From Geobacillus thermodenitrificans subsp. thermodenitrificans DSM 465 (GTDB lineage: Bacteria > Bacillota > Bacilli > Bacillales > Anoxybacillaceae), in the NCBI RefSeq assembly GCF_000496575.1, contig NZ_AYKT01000018.1, positions 1 through 64,000 on the forward strand: a stretch of 64,000 bases of DNA. Reading direction: 5' to 3'. Positions 8,094 through 16,992 of this stretch are shown here, one piece after another. Made by a program: the position numbers and the translations under genes. Each line of letters starts with the position of its first letter. Positions within the stretch are counted from its first letter, which is position 1. Under the pieces are notes generated by a model. The model had not been told where the DNA came from. It did no database searches and saw only the letters and a program-made list of their open reading frames with translations.

Positions 8094-9947
8094 GTGGCCG
8101 GTGAACGAAGTGCGTTGATTACCGCGCTCAAACGGTCGCAAGCGGCTGACGGATCGTGGCGATTTCCGTTTGAAACAGGCATTTCGACAGACGCTTATAT
8201 GATCATTTTATTGCGGACGCTTGACATAAATGATGAACCGTTGATTCAGGCGCTCGTCGAGCGGATTGAGAGCCGGCAGGAGGCAAATGGGGCATGGAAG
8301 CTGTTTGCGGATGAAGGTGACGGCAACGTAACCGCCACAGTGGAAGCGTACTATGCGCTGCTTTACTCCGGCTATCGCCAGCCAACCGATCGGCATATGC
8401 AAAAAGCGAAAAGGCGAATTTTAGACATGGGTGGCCTCGACCGCATCCACTTGTTTACAAAGGTTATGCTCGCGTTGACCGGGCAGTACCCGTGGCCAGG
8501 CCGTTTCCCGCTGCCGCTTGAATTTTTCTTGCTTCCGCCGTCATTTCCACTCAATATGTATGATCTATCTGTCTACGGAAGAGCGAATATGATCCCGCTT
8601 TTGATCGCGGCCGACAGCCGCTACAGCCGGAAAACGGACAAAAGTCCGGATCTTTCTGATTTGTTTGCCTCCCGCGGTGATTGGGGGATGCCGGAAAGTC
8701 GATCGCTGCTAACGTACGTCAAGCGGTCGCTCATCGGGCTTCCAGCCCAGCTTCATCAAGCTGCCAAACAGCGTGCGGTTCGTTATCTGTTCGAGCATAT
8801 CGAACCGGACGGAACGCTGTATAGCTATTTCAGTTCAACTTTTTTATTCATTTTTGCGCTGCTTGCGCTCGGCTATCGGAACGACGATCCGCGCATTAGG
8901 CAGGCTGTCCGCGGGTTGCGCTCATTGCGTACAACGATCGATGGACATGTGCATCTGCAATATACGACTGCTTCGGTTTGGAATACGGCGTTAGCGAGCT
9001 ATACGTTGCAAGAAGCAGGCGTGCCGATGACCGACCGGGCGATCGAAAAGGCGAACCGTTATTTGTTGTCACGCCAGCACGTCCGCTATGGCGACTGGGC
9101 GGTGCATAACCCGTACAGCACACCAGGCGGCTGGGGGTTTTCCGATGTCAATACAATGAATCCAGATGTCGACGATACGACCGCCGCATTGCGTGCCATC
9201 CGTCAGGCGGCAGCGAAAGAGACGGCGTTTCGCCATGCGTGGGACCGAGCTAACCAATGGCTGTTTTCGATGCAAAATGATGACGGGGGCTTTGCGGCGT
9301 TTGAAAAAAACGTGAGCTCCCGCTTTTGGCGCTATTTGCCGATCGAAGGGGCGGAGTTTTTGCTGATGGATCCGTCAACAGCCGACCTAACCGGGCGGAC
9401 GCTCGAATATTTCGGGACATTTGCTGGCTTAACGAAAGACCAGCGCGCCGTCTCTCGCGCTGTCGACTGGCTGCTGAGCCATCAAGAAAGAAACGGCTCG
9501 TGGTACGGCCGCTGGGGAATTTGCTATATATATGGAACATGGGCGGCCATCACCGGGCTTACAGCCGTTGGCGTCCCGGCTCACCATCCCGCCCTGCAAA
9601 AAGCTGTCCGCTGGTTGTTAAGCATCCAAAACGATGACGGCGGCTGGGGAGAATCGTGCAAAAGCGACGGAGCGAAAACGTACGTGCCGCTTGGCGACAG
9701 CACGCCAGTTCATACCGCTTGGGCGCTTGATGCCTTAGTCGCCGCTGCTGAGCGTCCAACCCCGGAAATGAAAGCCGGCTTTCGCGCCTTATTTCGTTTG
9801 CTTCATCATCCGGACTGGACGGCTTCCTATCCGGTCGGGCAAGGAATGGCCGGCGCCTTTTACATCCACTACCATAGCTATCGTTACATTTTCCCGCTGT
9901 TAGCGCTGGCTCATTACGAGCAAAAGTTCGGGCCGCTTGACGATTAA
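8094..9947 (+). CDS. sqhC: Squalene-hopene / tetraprenyl-beta-curcumene cyclase
   Basis: 617 aa class II terpene cyclase. The catalytic acid motif DVDDTTA is at residues 358-364, and repeated QW motifs (for example QAADGSW, QNDDGGF, QERNGSW, QNDDGGWGE) mark the two alpha-barrel domains. Length and sequence follow B. subtilis SqhC, which cyclises tetraprenyl-beta-curcumene to sporulenes and also accepts squalene. It acts at the cytoplasmic membrane. GTG 8094 follows AAGGAAGG by nine bases; other nearby starts are out of frame. It diverges from the DUF2515 gene. Whether this strain makes sporulenoids or hopanoids cannot be settled here. Confidence 0.92.
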   Translation: MAGERSALITALKRSQAADGSWRFPFETGISTDAYMIILLRTLDINDEPLIQALVERIESRQEANGAWKLFADEGDGNVTATVEAYYALLYSGYRQPTDRHMQKAKRRILDMGGLDRIHLFTKVMLALTGQYPWPGRFPLPLEFFLLPPSFPLNMYDLSVYGRANMIPLLIAADSRYSRKTDKSPDLSDLFASRGDWGMPESRSLLTYVKRSLIGLPAQLHQAAKQRAVRYLFEHIEPDGTLYSYFSSTFLFIFALLALGYRNDDPRIRQAVRGLRSLRTTIDGHVHLQYTTASVWNTALASYTLQEAGVPMTDRAIEKANRYLLSRQHVRYGDWAVHNPYSTPGGWGFSDVNTMNPDVDDTTAALRAIRQAAAKETAFRHAWDRANQWLFSMQNDDGGFAAFEKNVSSRFWRYLPIEGAEFLLMDPSTADLTGRTLEYFGTFAGLTKDQRAVSRAVDWLLSHQERNGSWYGRWGICYIYGTWAAITGLTAVGVPAHHPALQKAVRWLLSIQNDDGGWGESCKSDGAKTYVPLGDSTPVHTAWALDALVAAAERPTPEMKAGFRALFRLLHHPDWTASYPVGQGMAGAFYIHYHSYRYIFPLLALAHYEQKFGPLDD

Positions 9948-10012
9948 CCGTGCACCTGCCGTTTGTCTTTTTGGCTACATTAACAAAAAAGCAACAGAGG
10001 CAAACGACGGCA

Positions 10013-10296
10013 TGGCGAAAATCAAGCGGCACTTGATTACCGGTACCTACGCTGAACAAAGTACCTCCTTTTCCATGCAGCGGTTCAAATGTTCCCGATC
10101 GAGTTCACGATCTGGCGAAGCGAGCTTGAGCAGCTGGAAGAATACCGACGGCGCCATGGAACTGAACAGGAAGGGCAGGTCGTTGTGCTTGTACGGTCAA
10201 GTGCCGGTCTGGCTGTCAGCTGACGAAATGGGACAATGTCTTATCGATTTGGAAGTCATCCGTTCCCCATGGCTGCGTCATCAAATCGAAACATAA
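10013..10296 (+). pseudogene. Probable frameshifted remnant of an unrecognised gene
   Basis: Two frames each look partly protein-like. One starts at about 10089 and reads MFPIEFTIWRSELEQLEEY, then ends at a stop near 10221. Another continues past that point and ends in VPVWLSADEMGQCLIDLEV and a stop at 10296. A single-base indel around 10180-10190 would join them. I do not recognise the family. The frame that is open across the whole stretch (9937-10296) is serine- and arginine-rich in its middle, as expected from reading out of frame. Confidence 0.35.
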
Positions 10297-10495
10297 ACAG
10301 CTGCCTGAAGGAAACGAGAGGTTCAATCACCGGGATCGCTAGCTATTTCCCACGATGTGCTCCTGTTGCTTAGGATACTGTGAGAGGGGGAGAGGGCTTT
10401 TTTAACTGGGGAAAGGATGATTCCACCCGCCCGAGATGACGCGCCCCGTTTCACGTGTGAAACGTCTCTGTTCTATGCCAGCCGCAGCCGTCTGA

Positions 10496-10504
10496 TGGTA
10501 TAAT
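10496..10504 (+). promoter_or_regulatory. Extended -10 promoter element
   Basis: TGG-TATAAT fits the extended -10 consensus TGnTATAAT. No convincing -35 precedes it. It lies about 230 bases before the pterin dehydratase gene and could give that pair a long leader. Confidence 0.5.
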
Positions 10505-10641
10505 AGAGGCAAAACTGATGGAAATAGACTGAGAACCGTCCGGGAATCCAAACGAGCGGTATACGTATTAAGAGAATGTCAACTGGGATGATGGAGTGCT
10601 CTTGTCGCGTGGTACCGATTTCTTTGTTTATCCATCAGCCC

Positions 10642-10672
10642 ATCGCAGGTGAATAGGATGTCACCTTGCGAT
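10642..10672 (+). repeat. Bulged inverted repeat in the leader of the pterin dehydratase gene
   Basis: An 11-nt arm (10642-10652) pairs with 10661-10672 with one bulge and an 8-nt loop. It has no T-run, so it looks like leader structure and not a terminator. Confidence 0.5.
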
Positions 10673-10732
10673 CGCTGATTTGCCGGTTTCGCAGATCGGC
10701 ATATTTCAACATATAGAGAGCGAGGGAGAAAG

Positions 10733-11038
10733 GTGCGGTTACCGGAAACGGAAGTGCAAGCGCTGCTCGCGAAAGTCGATGGCTGGAAGCTCACTGACGA
10801 GCGGTGGATCGTGAAAAAATACCGTTTTCAAGACTATTTGCAAGGAATCGAGTTCGTCCGTCAAATCGCTTTGATTTCCGAAAACGCGAACCACCATCCG
10901 TTCATTTCGATCGACTACAAGCTCATCACAGTAAAACTGTCATCATGGCGGGCGAAAGGGTTGACGAAGCTTGATTTTGACTTGGCCCAACAATACGATG
11001 ACGTGTATAAACAAATAAAGCAGGGGGATGGGGAATGA
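10733..11038 (+). CDS. 4a-hydroxytetrahydrobiopterin (pterin-4a-carbinolamine) dehydratase
   Basis: 101 aa, the normal size. The motif [13 protein letters not shown] carries the catalytic His-His pair and the closing [11 protein letters not shown] helix is typical. The enzyme dehydrates 4a-hydroxy-tetrahydropterin, normally to recycle cofactor for aromatic amino acid hydroxylases; in bacteria without such a hydroxylase its role is less clear, and no hydroxylase is in this window. GTG 10733 follows GGGAG closely. Its stop overlaps the start of the next gene (ATGA), so both are one transcript. Confidence 0.85.
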   Translation: MRLPETEVQALLAKVDGWKLTDERWIVKKYRFQDYLQGIEFVRQIALISENANHHPFISIDYKLITVKLSSWRAKGLTKLDFDLAQQYDDVYKQIKQGDGE

Positions 11039-11811
11039 TGGAAAATCGCACAGCCCTCATCACTGGGGCAGCGCGGGGAATTGGTTATGAAGTGGCGAAA
11101 GCGTTGGCAACAAACGGCGCAAAAGTGGTGCTTGCCGACTTGAGGCAGGACGAGGTAGGACAGGCTGCTGAATCGTTGCGGCAACTAGGTTGCGAAGCCG
11201 TTGGTGTCAAATGTGATGTGACGGTGGAAGAAGAGGTGAAGCAAGCCATCCATGAAGCGGTCAAACGATGGGGACATCTCGATATTGTCGTGAACAATGC
11301 TGGTTTGCAATATGTCGCCAATATCGAAGACTTTCCGACCGAGAAGTTTGAGCAGTTGATCCGCGTCATGCTCATCGGCCCGTTTTTGGCGATCAAGCAC
11401 GCGTTTCCGCTCATGAAGGAGCAGCGCTACGGCCGCATCATCAACATGGCGTCGATCAACGGATTGATCGGGTTTGCTGGAAAAGCAGCTTACAACAGCG
11501 CAAAACATGGAGTGATCGGCTTAACGAAAGTGGCGGCGCTAGAAGGGGCACCGTACGGCATTACGGTGAACGCACTTTGTCCGGGCTATGTCGATACGGA
11601 ACTCGTCCGTAACCAACTTACCGATTTGGCGGCGACAAGAAAGGTGCCGCTTGAGAAAGTGCTTGAGGAAGTGATTTATCCGCTTGTGCCGCAGCGGCGG
11701 CTCTTGTCCGTTGAAGAAGTCGCCCATTACGTTCTCTTTTTGGCGGGCGAACAAGCGAAAGGCGTCACTGGACAGGCCGTCGTGATTGATGGTGGATATA
11801 CGGCGCAATGA
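11035..11811 (+). CDS. 3-hydroxybutyrate dehydrogenase (short-chain dehydrogenase/reductase)
   Basis: 258 aa classical SDR. The NAD site is TGAARGIG near the N-terminus, NNAG follows at about residue 88, the catalytic Ser is in MASING, and the catalytic pair is YNSAK. The long tail with [19 protein letters not shown] resembles D-3-hydroxybutyrate dehydrogenases, which convert 3-hydroxybutyrate and acetoacetate using NAD. Two adjacent ATGs (11035, 11038) are possible; the first overlaps the upstream stop. Pairing with a pterin dehydratase gives no obvious joint pathway. Confidence 0.8.
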   Translation: MMENRTALITGAARGIGYEVAKALATNGAKVVLADLRQDEVGQAAESLRQLGCEAVGVKCDVTVEEEVKQAIHEAVKRWGHLDIVVNNAGLQYVANIEDFPTEKFEQLIRVMLIGPFLAIKHAFPLMKEQRYGRIINMASINGLIGFAGKAAYNSAKHGVIGLTKVAALEGAPYGITVNALCPGYVDTELVRNQLTDLAATRKVPLEKVLEEVIYPLVPQRRLLSVEEVAHYVLFLAGEQAKGVTGQAVVIDGGYTAQ

Positions 11812-11856
11812 AGCGGAACAAAATGTACAATGGCGAAGCTGTTTGATCATAGCAAG

Positions 11857-11891
11857 AAAAGGTGTCCCGTTGTTGTTTCGGGACACCTTTC
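11857..11891. terminator. Bidirectional terminator between bdh-type gene and YceI gene
   Basis: A strong stem (AAAGGTGTCCCG at 11858-11869 with CGGGACACCTTT at 11879-11890) has A-rich sequence on the left and T-rich on the right, so it can serve both convergent genes. Confidence 0.8.
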
Positions 11892-11905
11892 TTCGATTTG
11901 GCTGT

Positions 11906-12433
11906 TCAGCTGAGAGCAAACTCAAAACTAGCGGCAAGGTTCACTTCTTTCCCGACGAGGAATCCGCCGGTTTCGAGCGCGACGTTCCATACTAATCCGT
12001 AATCTTCGCGATTGATTTTTCCTTCGACGTCAAAACCGGCAGTGATGCCACCAGTGAGCGGGTTTTTCACTTGACCGTTGTATTCGACTTTGAACGTTTC
12101 CGTTCTCGTCACGCCGCGAATCGTCAGCTGTCCGGTCACTTCATATTCCGTGTCGGACAGTTTGCGCACCGAATCGCTGACGAAGGTGATCGTCGGATGG
12201 TTCTCGACATCGAAAAAGTCAGCCGAACGGAGATGATTGTCACGGTCGGCATTTTTTGTATCAATCGAAGCAGCGTCGACCGTTACCTTTACTTTCAGTG
12301 ACTCGAGCTCGTTGATATCTCCTTGCACATCGATGTCAAAGTTGGTGAATTCCCCTTTTGCTTTGGAAATCATCATATGTCGGACTTGGAAAGTGACCGA
12401 GCTGTGCGCTTTGTCAAGTTGAAATGTCGTCAT
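11906..12433 (-). CDS. YceI family protein
   Basis: 175 aa. It matches the YceI lipocalin-like beta-barrel family, opening with the DKAHSSVTFQVRH motif and ending with VGKEVNLAASFEF. The family binds polyprenoid-type lipids. There is no signal peptide, so this version is probably cytoplasmic as in other Bacillaceae. ATG at 12433 has a GAGGGGGAG site five bases upstream. It stands alone with its own promoter. An isoprenoid ligand would fit loosely with sqhC nearby, but that link is only inference. Confidence 0.85.
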   Translation of the reverse strand: MTTFQLDKAHSSVTFQVRHMMISKAKGEFTNFDIDVQGDINELESLKVKVTVDAASIDTKNADRDNHLRSADFFDVENHPTITFVSDSVRKLSDTEYEVTGQLTIRGVTRTETFKVEYNGQVKNPLTGGITAGFDVEGKINREDYGLVWNVALETGGFLVGKEVNLAASFEFALS

Positions 12434-12471
12434 CGTTCTCCCCCTCTTGTTATCGTTATCATCACATCATT

Positions 12472-12500
12472 ATCATAGCAAATATATATCTCGAATTCAA
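12472..12500 (-). promoter_or_regulatory. Sigma-A promoter for the YceI gene
   Basis: On the minus strand TTGAAT (12500-12495) is followed after exactly 17 bases by TATGAT (12477-12472), 38 bases before the start codon. Confidence 0.6.
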
Positions 12501-12657
12501 ACATTTTTTTGTTCGAGTATTTATTTTTCTAAATAGTTGGCGACCTTATACGGTGCTTTTTATGTTTGCGAGAAATAAGAAAAAGCCGGCACGTGGAGAA
12601 CAAGAGTTATCCATGATAAGATGAGAATAAAAATGGCTAGCGGGAAAGGAGAAAACG

Positions 12658-13515
12658 ATGAACGAAATCAGTATTTTAGCGAAAATTGAGCAGCAATTGG
12701 AACGGTTTTCGCCGGCGGAAAAAAAGGTTGCCCTCTATGTCCTCGACTATGCTGAGCTCGTGCCGAATATGACGACAAAAGAATTGGCGCAGGCGGCTGA
12801 TACAAGCGAGGCGAGCGTCACCCGCTTTTGCAAGGCGGTCGGTATCGGCAGTTTTCCAGGACTGAAGTTGGCACTTGTCCGCGAGTTGACGATGGCGGAT
12901 ATGAACATTAATGATTTTTCCATCATTGACAAACCGAATGCGCCGTATGAGCTGTTTATGAAAGTGACCTATGTGAATAAGGCGGCCATTGAGGCGACAA
13001 CGACAACACTCGATAAGCGCGAGTTGGAAAAAGCTGCTGAGGCGATGATGAAAGCCGAGAGGGTGGTGTTTTATGGAGTCGGCGGTTCTGCAGCTGCAGC
13101 GGTGGACGCTAGTTATAAGTTTACGAAGCTTGGCTACATGGCGGCAACGTCGCCTGATTTTCATACGATGCTGCCACTGGTGGCCCATTTGAAAGAAGGA
13201 GATGTGTTCGTGGCCATATCGACGTCAGGGCGGACGAAAGATGTATTGGAGATCGCCCGGTTTGCAAAAAAGCAACAGGCGACGGTCATTGCCATTACAA
13301 AGCTTGATCCGGCCTCGCCGTTATATAAGGAAGCGGATATTCGGCTTGCGCTGCCGGATGTCGAGCAAGACCATCGCATCGGCAGTATGGCATCGAGAAT
13401 GGTGCAGCTCAACGTGATCGATGCGCTCTATTTAATCATGTTCCATCGTGTGGGGAGCCGAGTCATTGAACGATTTCACCAGACAAGAGAAGAAGTGGTG
13501 CGGTTGCGAAGGTAA
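12658..13515 (+). CDS. murR: MurR/RpiR family regulator of MurNAc recycling
   Basis: 285 aa. An N-terminal RpiR-type helix-turn-helix (about residues 35-65, KELAQAADTSEASVTRFCKAVG) is joined to a C-terminal SIS domain (VVFYGVGGSAAA, VAISTSGRTKD) that senses a phosphosugar. The genes that follow (etherase, PTS permease, muramidase) make MurNAc-6-phosphate the likely effector, as for B. subtilis and Staphylococcus MurR. ATG 12658 has a GGAAAGGAG site. It ends in its own terminator, so it is transcribed separately from murQ. Confidence 0.87.
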   Translation: MNEISILAKIEQQLERFSPAEKKVALYVLDYAELVPNMTTKELAQAADTSEASVTRFCKAVGIGSFPGLKLALVRELTMADMNINDFSIIDKPNAPYELFMKVTYVNKAAIEATTTTLDKRELEKAAEAMMKAERVVFYGVGGSAAAAVDASYKFTKLGYMAATSPDFHTMLPLVAHLKEGDVFVAISTSGRTKDVLEIARFAKKQQATVIAITKLDPASPLYKEADIRLALPDVEQDHRIGSMASRMVQLNVIDALYLIMFHRVGSRVIERFHQTREEVVRLRR

Positions 13516-13544
13516 AGCGGGCTTGAGGCGAGCCCGCTTTTTTT
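13515..13544 (+). terminator. Terminator after murR
   Basis: AGCGGGCT (13516-13523) pairs with AGCCCGCT (13531-13538), followed by seven T residues. It separates murR from the murQ promoter. Confidence 0.88.
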
Positions 13545-13553
13545 GTAGGAATG

Positions 13554-13615
13554 TTTCAAATGAAAAAAGAATAGATTGATATTTTATTTCATAAATTTAT
13601 AATATAATTATGAAA
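13554..13615 (+). promoter_or_regulatory. murQPG promoter with palindromic operator candidates
   Basis: A sigma-A promoter TTGATA (13576-13581), 16-bp spacer, TATAAT (13598-13603) lies before murQ. A perfect palindrome TTTCAAATGAAA (13554-13565) precedes the -35, and an inverted repeat TTTCATAA (13587-13594) / TTATGAAA (13608-13615) brackets the -10. Both share the half-site TTTCA/TGAAA, so they are good candidates for MurR binding. Confidence 0.6.
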
Positions 13616-13642
13616 CATAATTTCGTTAAAGAGGTGACCAGA

Positions 13643-14530
13643 TTGCTTGAGCATCTTGCGACAGAACAACGAAATGAAAAGACGAAACATTTGGATGGAA
13701 TGACGACAAGAGAAATTTTACACGTCATGAACGAGGAAGACCGAGCCGCGGTCATCGCGGTATCCAAGCAGCTTGATTGTATTGAAAAAATCGTTCATCT
13801 TGTCATCGCCGCATTTCGGCGTGGGGGGCGATTGATTTATGTTGGGGCGGGTACGAGCGGCCGGCTCGGATTGCTTGATGCGGTAGAATGCCCACCAACG
13901 TTTGGAACCGAACCGTCCATGGTGCAGGCGATTCTTGCCGGAGGATTGAAAGCGATTTCGGAGGCCGTGGAAGGAGCCGAAGATGATGAAGAGGCCGCTG
14001 TTCGCGATCTGCAGGCAGTGGGCTTGACGAAAAACGATGTCGTTATTGGCATTGCAGCGAGCGGCCGAACGCCATATGTAGTCAGCGCACTTCGCTATGC
14101 CAAACAAATCGGTGCGGCGACAGGAAGCATTGCCTGCAATAAAGGAGCCGTCATTAGCCAGTATGCCGATGCGGCGGTGGAAATTGAAACAGGACCGGAA
14201 GTGCTGGCTGGTTCAACGAGGTTAAAAGCTGGGACAGCCCAAAAAATGGTACTCAACATGATTTCTACTGCATCGATGGTCGGTATTGGCAAAGTGTATG
14301 GAAACTGGATGGTCGATGTACAGGCGACAAACGAAAAGTTAAAAGAGCGGGCAAAGCGCATTTTAATAGAGGCGACAGGAGTCAGCGCCGAAGAAGCGTC
14401 CCGCTATTATGAACAAGCAAAAGGGGAGGTGAAAACAGCGATCGTTATGATTTTGCGCCAATGCGGTTATGAAGAAGCAAAAGAACGACTGCAGCAAGCC
14501 GAAGGGTTTGTACGTAAAGCGCTTGAATAA
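13643..14530 (+). CDS. murQ: N-acetylmuramic acid 6-phosphate etherase
   Basis: 295 aa SIS-domain lyase. It cleaves the lactyl ether of MurNAc-6-P to GlcNAc-6-P and D-lactate in the cytoplasm. The N-terminus LATEQRNEKTKHLD, the GAGTSGRLGLLDAVECPPTFG block (with the catalytic Glu) and AVEGAEDDEEAA are family signatures. I take TTG 13643 as start, with AGAGGTGA nine to ten bases upstream, because the in-frame ATG 13610 has no ribosome site and overlaps the promoter and operator. It leads the murQ-murP-mupG operon. Confidence 0.93.
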   Translation: MLEHLATEQRNEKTKHLDGMTTREILHVMNEEDRAAVIAVSKQLDCIEKIVHLVIAAFRRGGRLIYVGAGTSGRLGLLDAVECPPTFGTEPSMVQAILAGGLKAISEAVEGAEDDEEAAVRDLQAVGLTKNDVVIGIAASGRTPYVVSALRYAKQIGAATGSIACNKGAVISQYADAAVEIETGPEVLAGSTRLKAGTAQKMVLNMISTASMVGIGKVYGNWMVDVQATNEKLKERAKRILIEATGVSAEEASRYYEQAKGEVKTAIVMILRQCGYEEAKERLQQAEGFVRKALE

Positions 14531-14553
14531 CGAATAAGGGGGAGAGAAATATC

Positions 14554-15915
14554 ATGACTCGAGAACAACAAATAGCAGCATCGATACTTCAGTATGTTGG
14601 GGGGAAAGAAAACATCACCCGCGTTGCCCATTGCATGACGCGGGTGCGTGTATCGTTGCGCGATCCGGGCAAAGCGAACATTGACTCCTTAAAACAGATC
14701 GAAGGGGTCATGGGAGTCATTGAGGATGAGACGTTGCAAATCGTCGTGGGCCCGGGCGTTGTCAATAAAGTAGCGGCTGCGTTATGCGAGCTTACCGGTT
14801 TAGAACTTGGAGAAGTGATTGAAGATGGAATCGAGGACATCGCGGAGCGGACAAAAGCGGAAGTCAAAGCGCGTCAGCAAACGCCGCTAAAGCGATTGCT
14901 TCGCAAAATCGGCAGCATCTTCATCCCTCTTATTCCTGGGCTGGTTGCATCGGGGATTATTAACGGAATTGCCAACTTTGCGAAAAACGCCGGCGTTGAT
15001 CCGCAGACGACGTGGCTGCAACTGTTGCTTTTGATAGGCGGCGGAATTTTTGCTTCGCTTGGTGTGTTAGTGGGATATAATACAGCGAAAGAGTTTGGCG
15101 GCACTCCTGTATTAGGGGCGATTGCTGGTATTCTCGTATTCAACCCAGCGATGGGCGATATAAAATTATTTGGGGAAGCGCTTACGCCTGGAAGGGGAGG
15201 ACTGTTTGCGGTCTTGCTTGCCGCCTGGCTCATGGCGGTAGTCGAAAAACGGGTGCGTTCGTTTGTGCCAAATGCGGTCGATATTATCGTCACACCGCTC
15301 ATTACCGTATTAATCGTCTGTCTATTTACCTTGATCGCTGTACAGCCGCTTGCCGGTTGGTTGTCGTTAGCGATTACCAGCGGGCTGAAAGCAGTGCTCG
15401 ATATCGGTGGAGTAGTCGCTGGGGCTGTGTTGGCCGGAACGTTTTTGCCGCTTGTGATGGTCGGACTGCATCACGGATTAACCCCTATTCACATGGAATT
15501 GATTCAAAAATTGGGCTCGACACCGCTACTGCCGGTATTGGCGATGGCTGGAGCCGGTCAAGTTGGAGCGGCGATTGCCGTGTACGTCAAAACAAAAAAT
15601 AAACGGCTTCGTAACATTATCAAAGGGGCGTTGCCGGTCGGATTTTTAGGTATTGGGGAGCCGCTATTGTACGGGGTAACATTACCGCTTGGGCGGCCGT
15701 TTGTTACCGCGTGCCTTGGGGCGGCGGTCGGTGGTGCATTTCAAGCAGTGATGAAAACGGCGGCGCTTGGCATCGGCGTATCCGGGCTGTCACTGATTCC
15801 GCTCATTGCTGATACAAAGTATGTGATTTATTTCATCGGACTCGTCATTTCATACACGTTTGGCTTCCTATTTACGTATTGGTTCGGGTTTAAAGAAGAA
15901 ATGGCACATATTTAA
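14554..15915 (+). CDS. murP: PTS MurNAc-specific EIIBC component
   Basis: 453 aa. The N-terminal EIIB domain (residues 1-80) has the phospho-Cys at C27 in VAHCMTRVRV. A linker leads into a ten-helix EIIC domain of the glucose/sucrose superfamily, with the GIGEPLLYG motif near residue 370. There is no EIIA domain, so a glucose-type EIIA from elsewhere must supply phosphate, as for B. subtilis MurP. It imports MurNAc (or MurNAc disaccharide, given mupG) as the 6-phosphate. It starts 23 bases after murQ, behind an AAGGGGGAGAG site. Confidence 0.85.
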   Translation: MTREQQIAASILQYVGGKENITRVAHCMTRVRVSLRDPGKANIDSLKQIEGVMGVIEDETLQIVVGPGVVNKVAAALCELTGLELGEVIEDGIEDIAERTKAEVKARQQTPLKRLLRKIGSIFIPLIPGLVASGIINGIANFAKNAGVDPQTTWLQLLLLIGGGIFASLGVLVGYNTAKEFGGTPVLGAIAGILVFNPAMGDIKLFGEALTPGRGGLFAVLLAAWLMAVVEKRVRSFVPNAVDIIVTPLITVLIVCLFTLIAVQPLAGWLSLAITSGLKAVLDIGGVVAGAVLAGTFLPLVMVGLHHGLTPIHMELIQKLGSTPLLPVLAMAGAGQVGAAIAVYVKTKNKRLRNIIKGALPVGFLGIGEPLLYGVTLPLGRPFVTACLGAAVGGAFQAVMKTAALGIGVSGLSLIPLIADTKYVIYFIGLVISYTFGFLFTYWFGFKEEMAHI

Positions 15916-15927
15916 TGGGGGATGGCG

Positions 15928-16992
15928 ATGCTTTCCTTTTCTTTCTACCTTTTTCAGCCGCTCGAGCAAATCGAAGAAACATTTCAGCTTGCAGCGCGGC
16001 TTGGGGCGAAACAGTTGTTCACTTCGTTGCATGTTTCAAAAGGCCAAGAGCTTGAGGAGCAAAGAAAGCTTGATCGCATTGGCCAGTTCGCTTCCTGCTA
16101 TGGAATCGGTGTCGTGGCCGATGTCACCCCCACTGTCCTGTCACGTCTGTCAGCTGATGCCGACATTGCGGCGGTGCTCAGGCGTTGGGGAATCGTCGGG
16201 CTGCGGCTGGATGACGGTTTTTCTATGAAAGAAGCCGCTTCGTTATCCAAGCAAGTGAAAGTCGTGCTGAACGCCAGCACGATGACAGAGTGGGAATGTA
16301 AAGAGCTTGCTTCTTATCAAGCAGACAAATCCAATGTGGAAGCGTGGCATAATTTTTATCCTCGTCCGGAAACAGGGCTGGGAGGAGAGACGGTGTTGGC
16401 GCAAAATCAACGGTTGCGCCGGTATGGCATTGAGGAGATTGGCGCGTTTATTCCCGGTGATGCCAAAAAGCGCGGACCGCTTTATGAAGGGTTGCCAACG
16501 TTAGAAGCTCACCGGGAAGCTGATCCCGTCTACGCCTATATCGAGCTTGTGGAAACCTATGGGATAAAGAAGGTGTTTATCGGCGACCTCGCCGTATCGG
16601 ATGGGGTGCTTAGGCGCATGGATTGGGTGCGGTCCGGCGTTATCCCCATCCGCTACCGGCCGATCGTACGAGCGGAGTGGTTGTCTGTTGTCGAGACGGT
16701 GCATACAAATCGGCGCGATGCTGCCCGCGATGTGATCCGCTCCGCTGAATCGCGCCGCTCCCTTGTTTGGACGAAAGAAGCGCTGCAGCCTATCCCCGCC
16801 GCGCCTCGCCGAACAGGCAGCATCACGATTGACAATGAACGGTATGGCCGTTACGCCGGCGAACTGCAAATTACTTTGGTCGATCTCCCGGCTGACGATA
16901 GAGTCAATGTCATCGGTCAGGTGATCGAGGAAGATATGCCGTTGCTTCGATACATTCACGGCGGCCGACGGTTTTGTCTCATTCGTTGCTAG
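15928..16992 (+). CDS. mupG: 6-phospho-N-acetylmuramidase (MupG, DUF871)
   Basis: 354 aa TIM-barrel protein with the DUF871 signatures LRLDDGFS, VVLNASTM, HNFYPRPETGLGGE, AFIPGD and RGPLYEGLPTLE. MupG of Staphylococcus aureus splits MurNAc-6-P-GlcNAc inside the cell after PTS uptake. ATG 15928 is chosen because the GGGGG run is six bases upstream; ATG 15922 sits directly on it. With murQ, murP and murR this gives a complete MurNAc-GlcNAc disaccharide route, unlike the extracellular NagZ/NamZ arrangement of B. subtilis. Confidence 0.85.
   Translation: MLSFSFYLFQPLEQIEETFQLAARLGAKQLFTSLHVSKGQELEEQRKLDRIGQFASCYGIGVVADVTPTVLSRLSADADIAAVLRRWGIVGLRLDDGFSMKEAASLSKQVKVVLNASTMTEWECKELASYQADKSNVEAWHNFYPRPETGLGGETVLAQNQRLRRYGIEEIGAFIPGDAKKRGPLYEGLPTLEAHREADPVYAYIELVETYGIKKVFIGDLAVSDGVLRRMDWVRSGVIPIRYRPIVRAEWLSVVETVHTNRRDAARDVIRSAESRRSLVWTKEALQPIPAAPRRTGSITIDNERYGRYAGELQITLVDLPADDRVNVIGQVIEEDMPLLRYIHGGRRFCLIRC

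Larger units (their letters stand above)
9948..10732. other. 785-bp stretch without an intact gene
   Basis: It contains a probable decayed reading frame (10013-10296), an extended -10 promoter (10496-10504) and a bulged hairpin (10642-10672). I find no complete gene, RNA gene or insertion sequence in it. Confidence 0.6.

Noticed and set aside
10505-10732. Possible T-box riboswitch before the pterin dehydratase gene: GTGGTACCG at about 10609 resembles part of the T-box sequence.
   Set aside because: Only nine bases match, the AGGG before and CGG after are missing, no terminator/antiterminator pair is seen, and the downstream genes are not amino-acid related.
13610-13642. ATG 13610 as the start of murQ.
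   Set aside because: No ribosome site; it lies in the -10/operator region at the expected transcription start. TTG 13643 has a good site and fits the family N-terminus.
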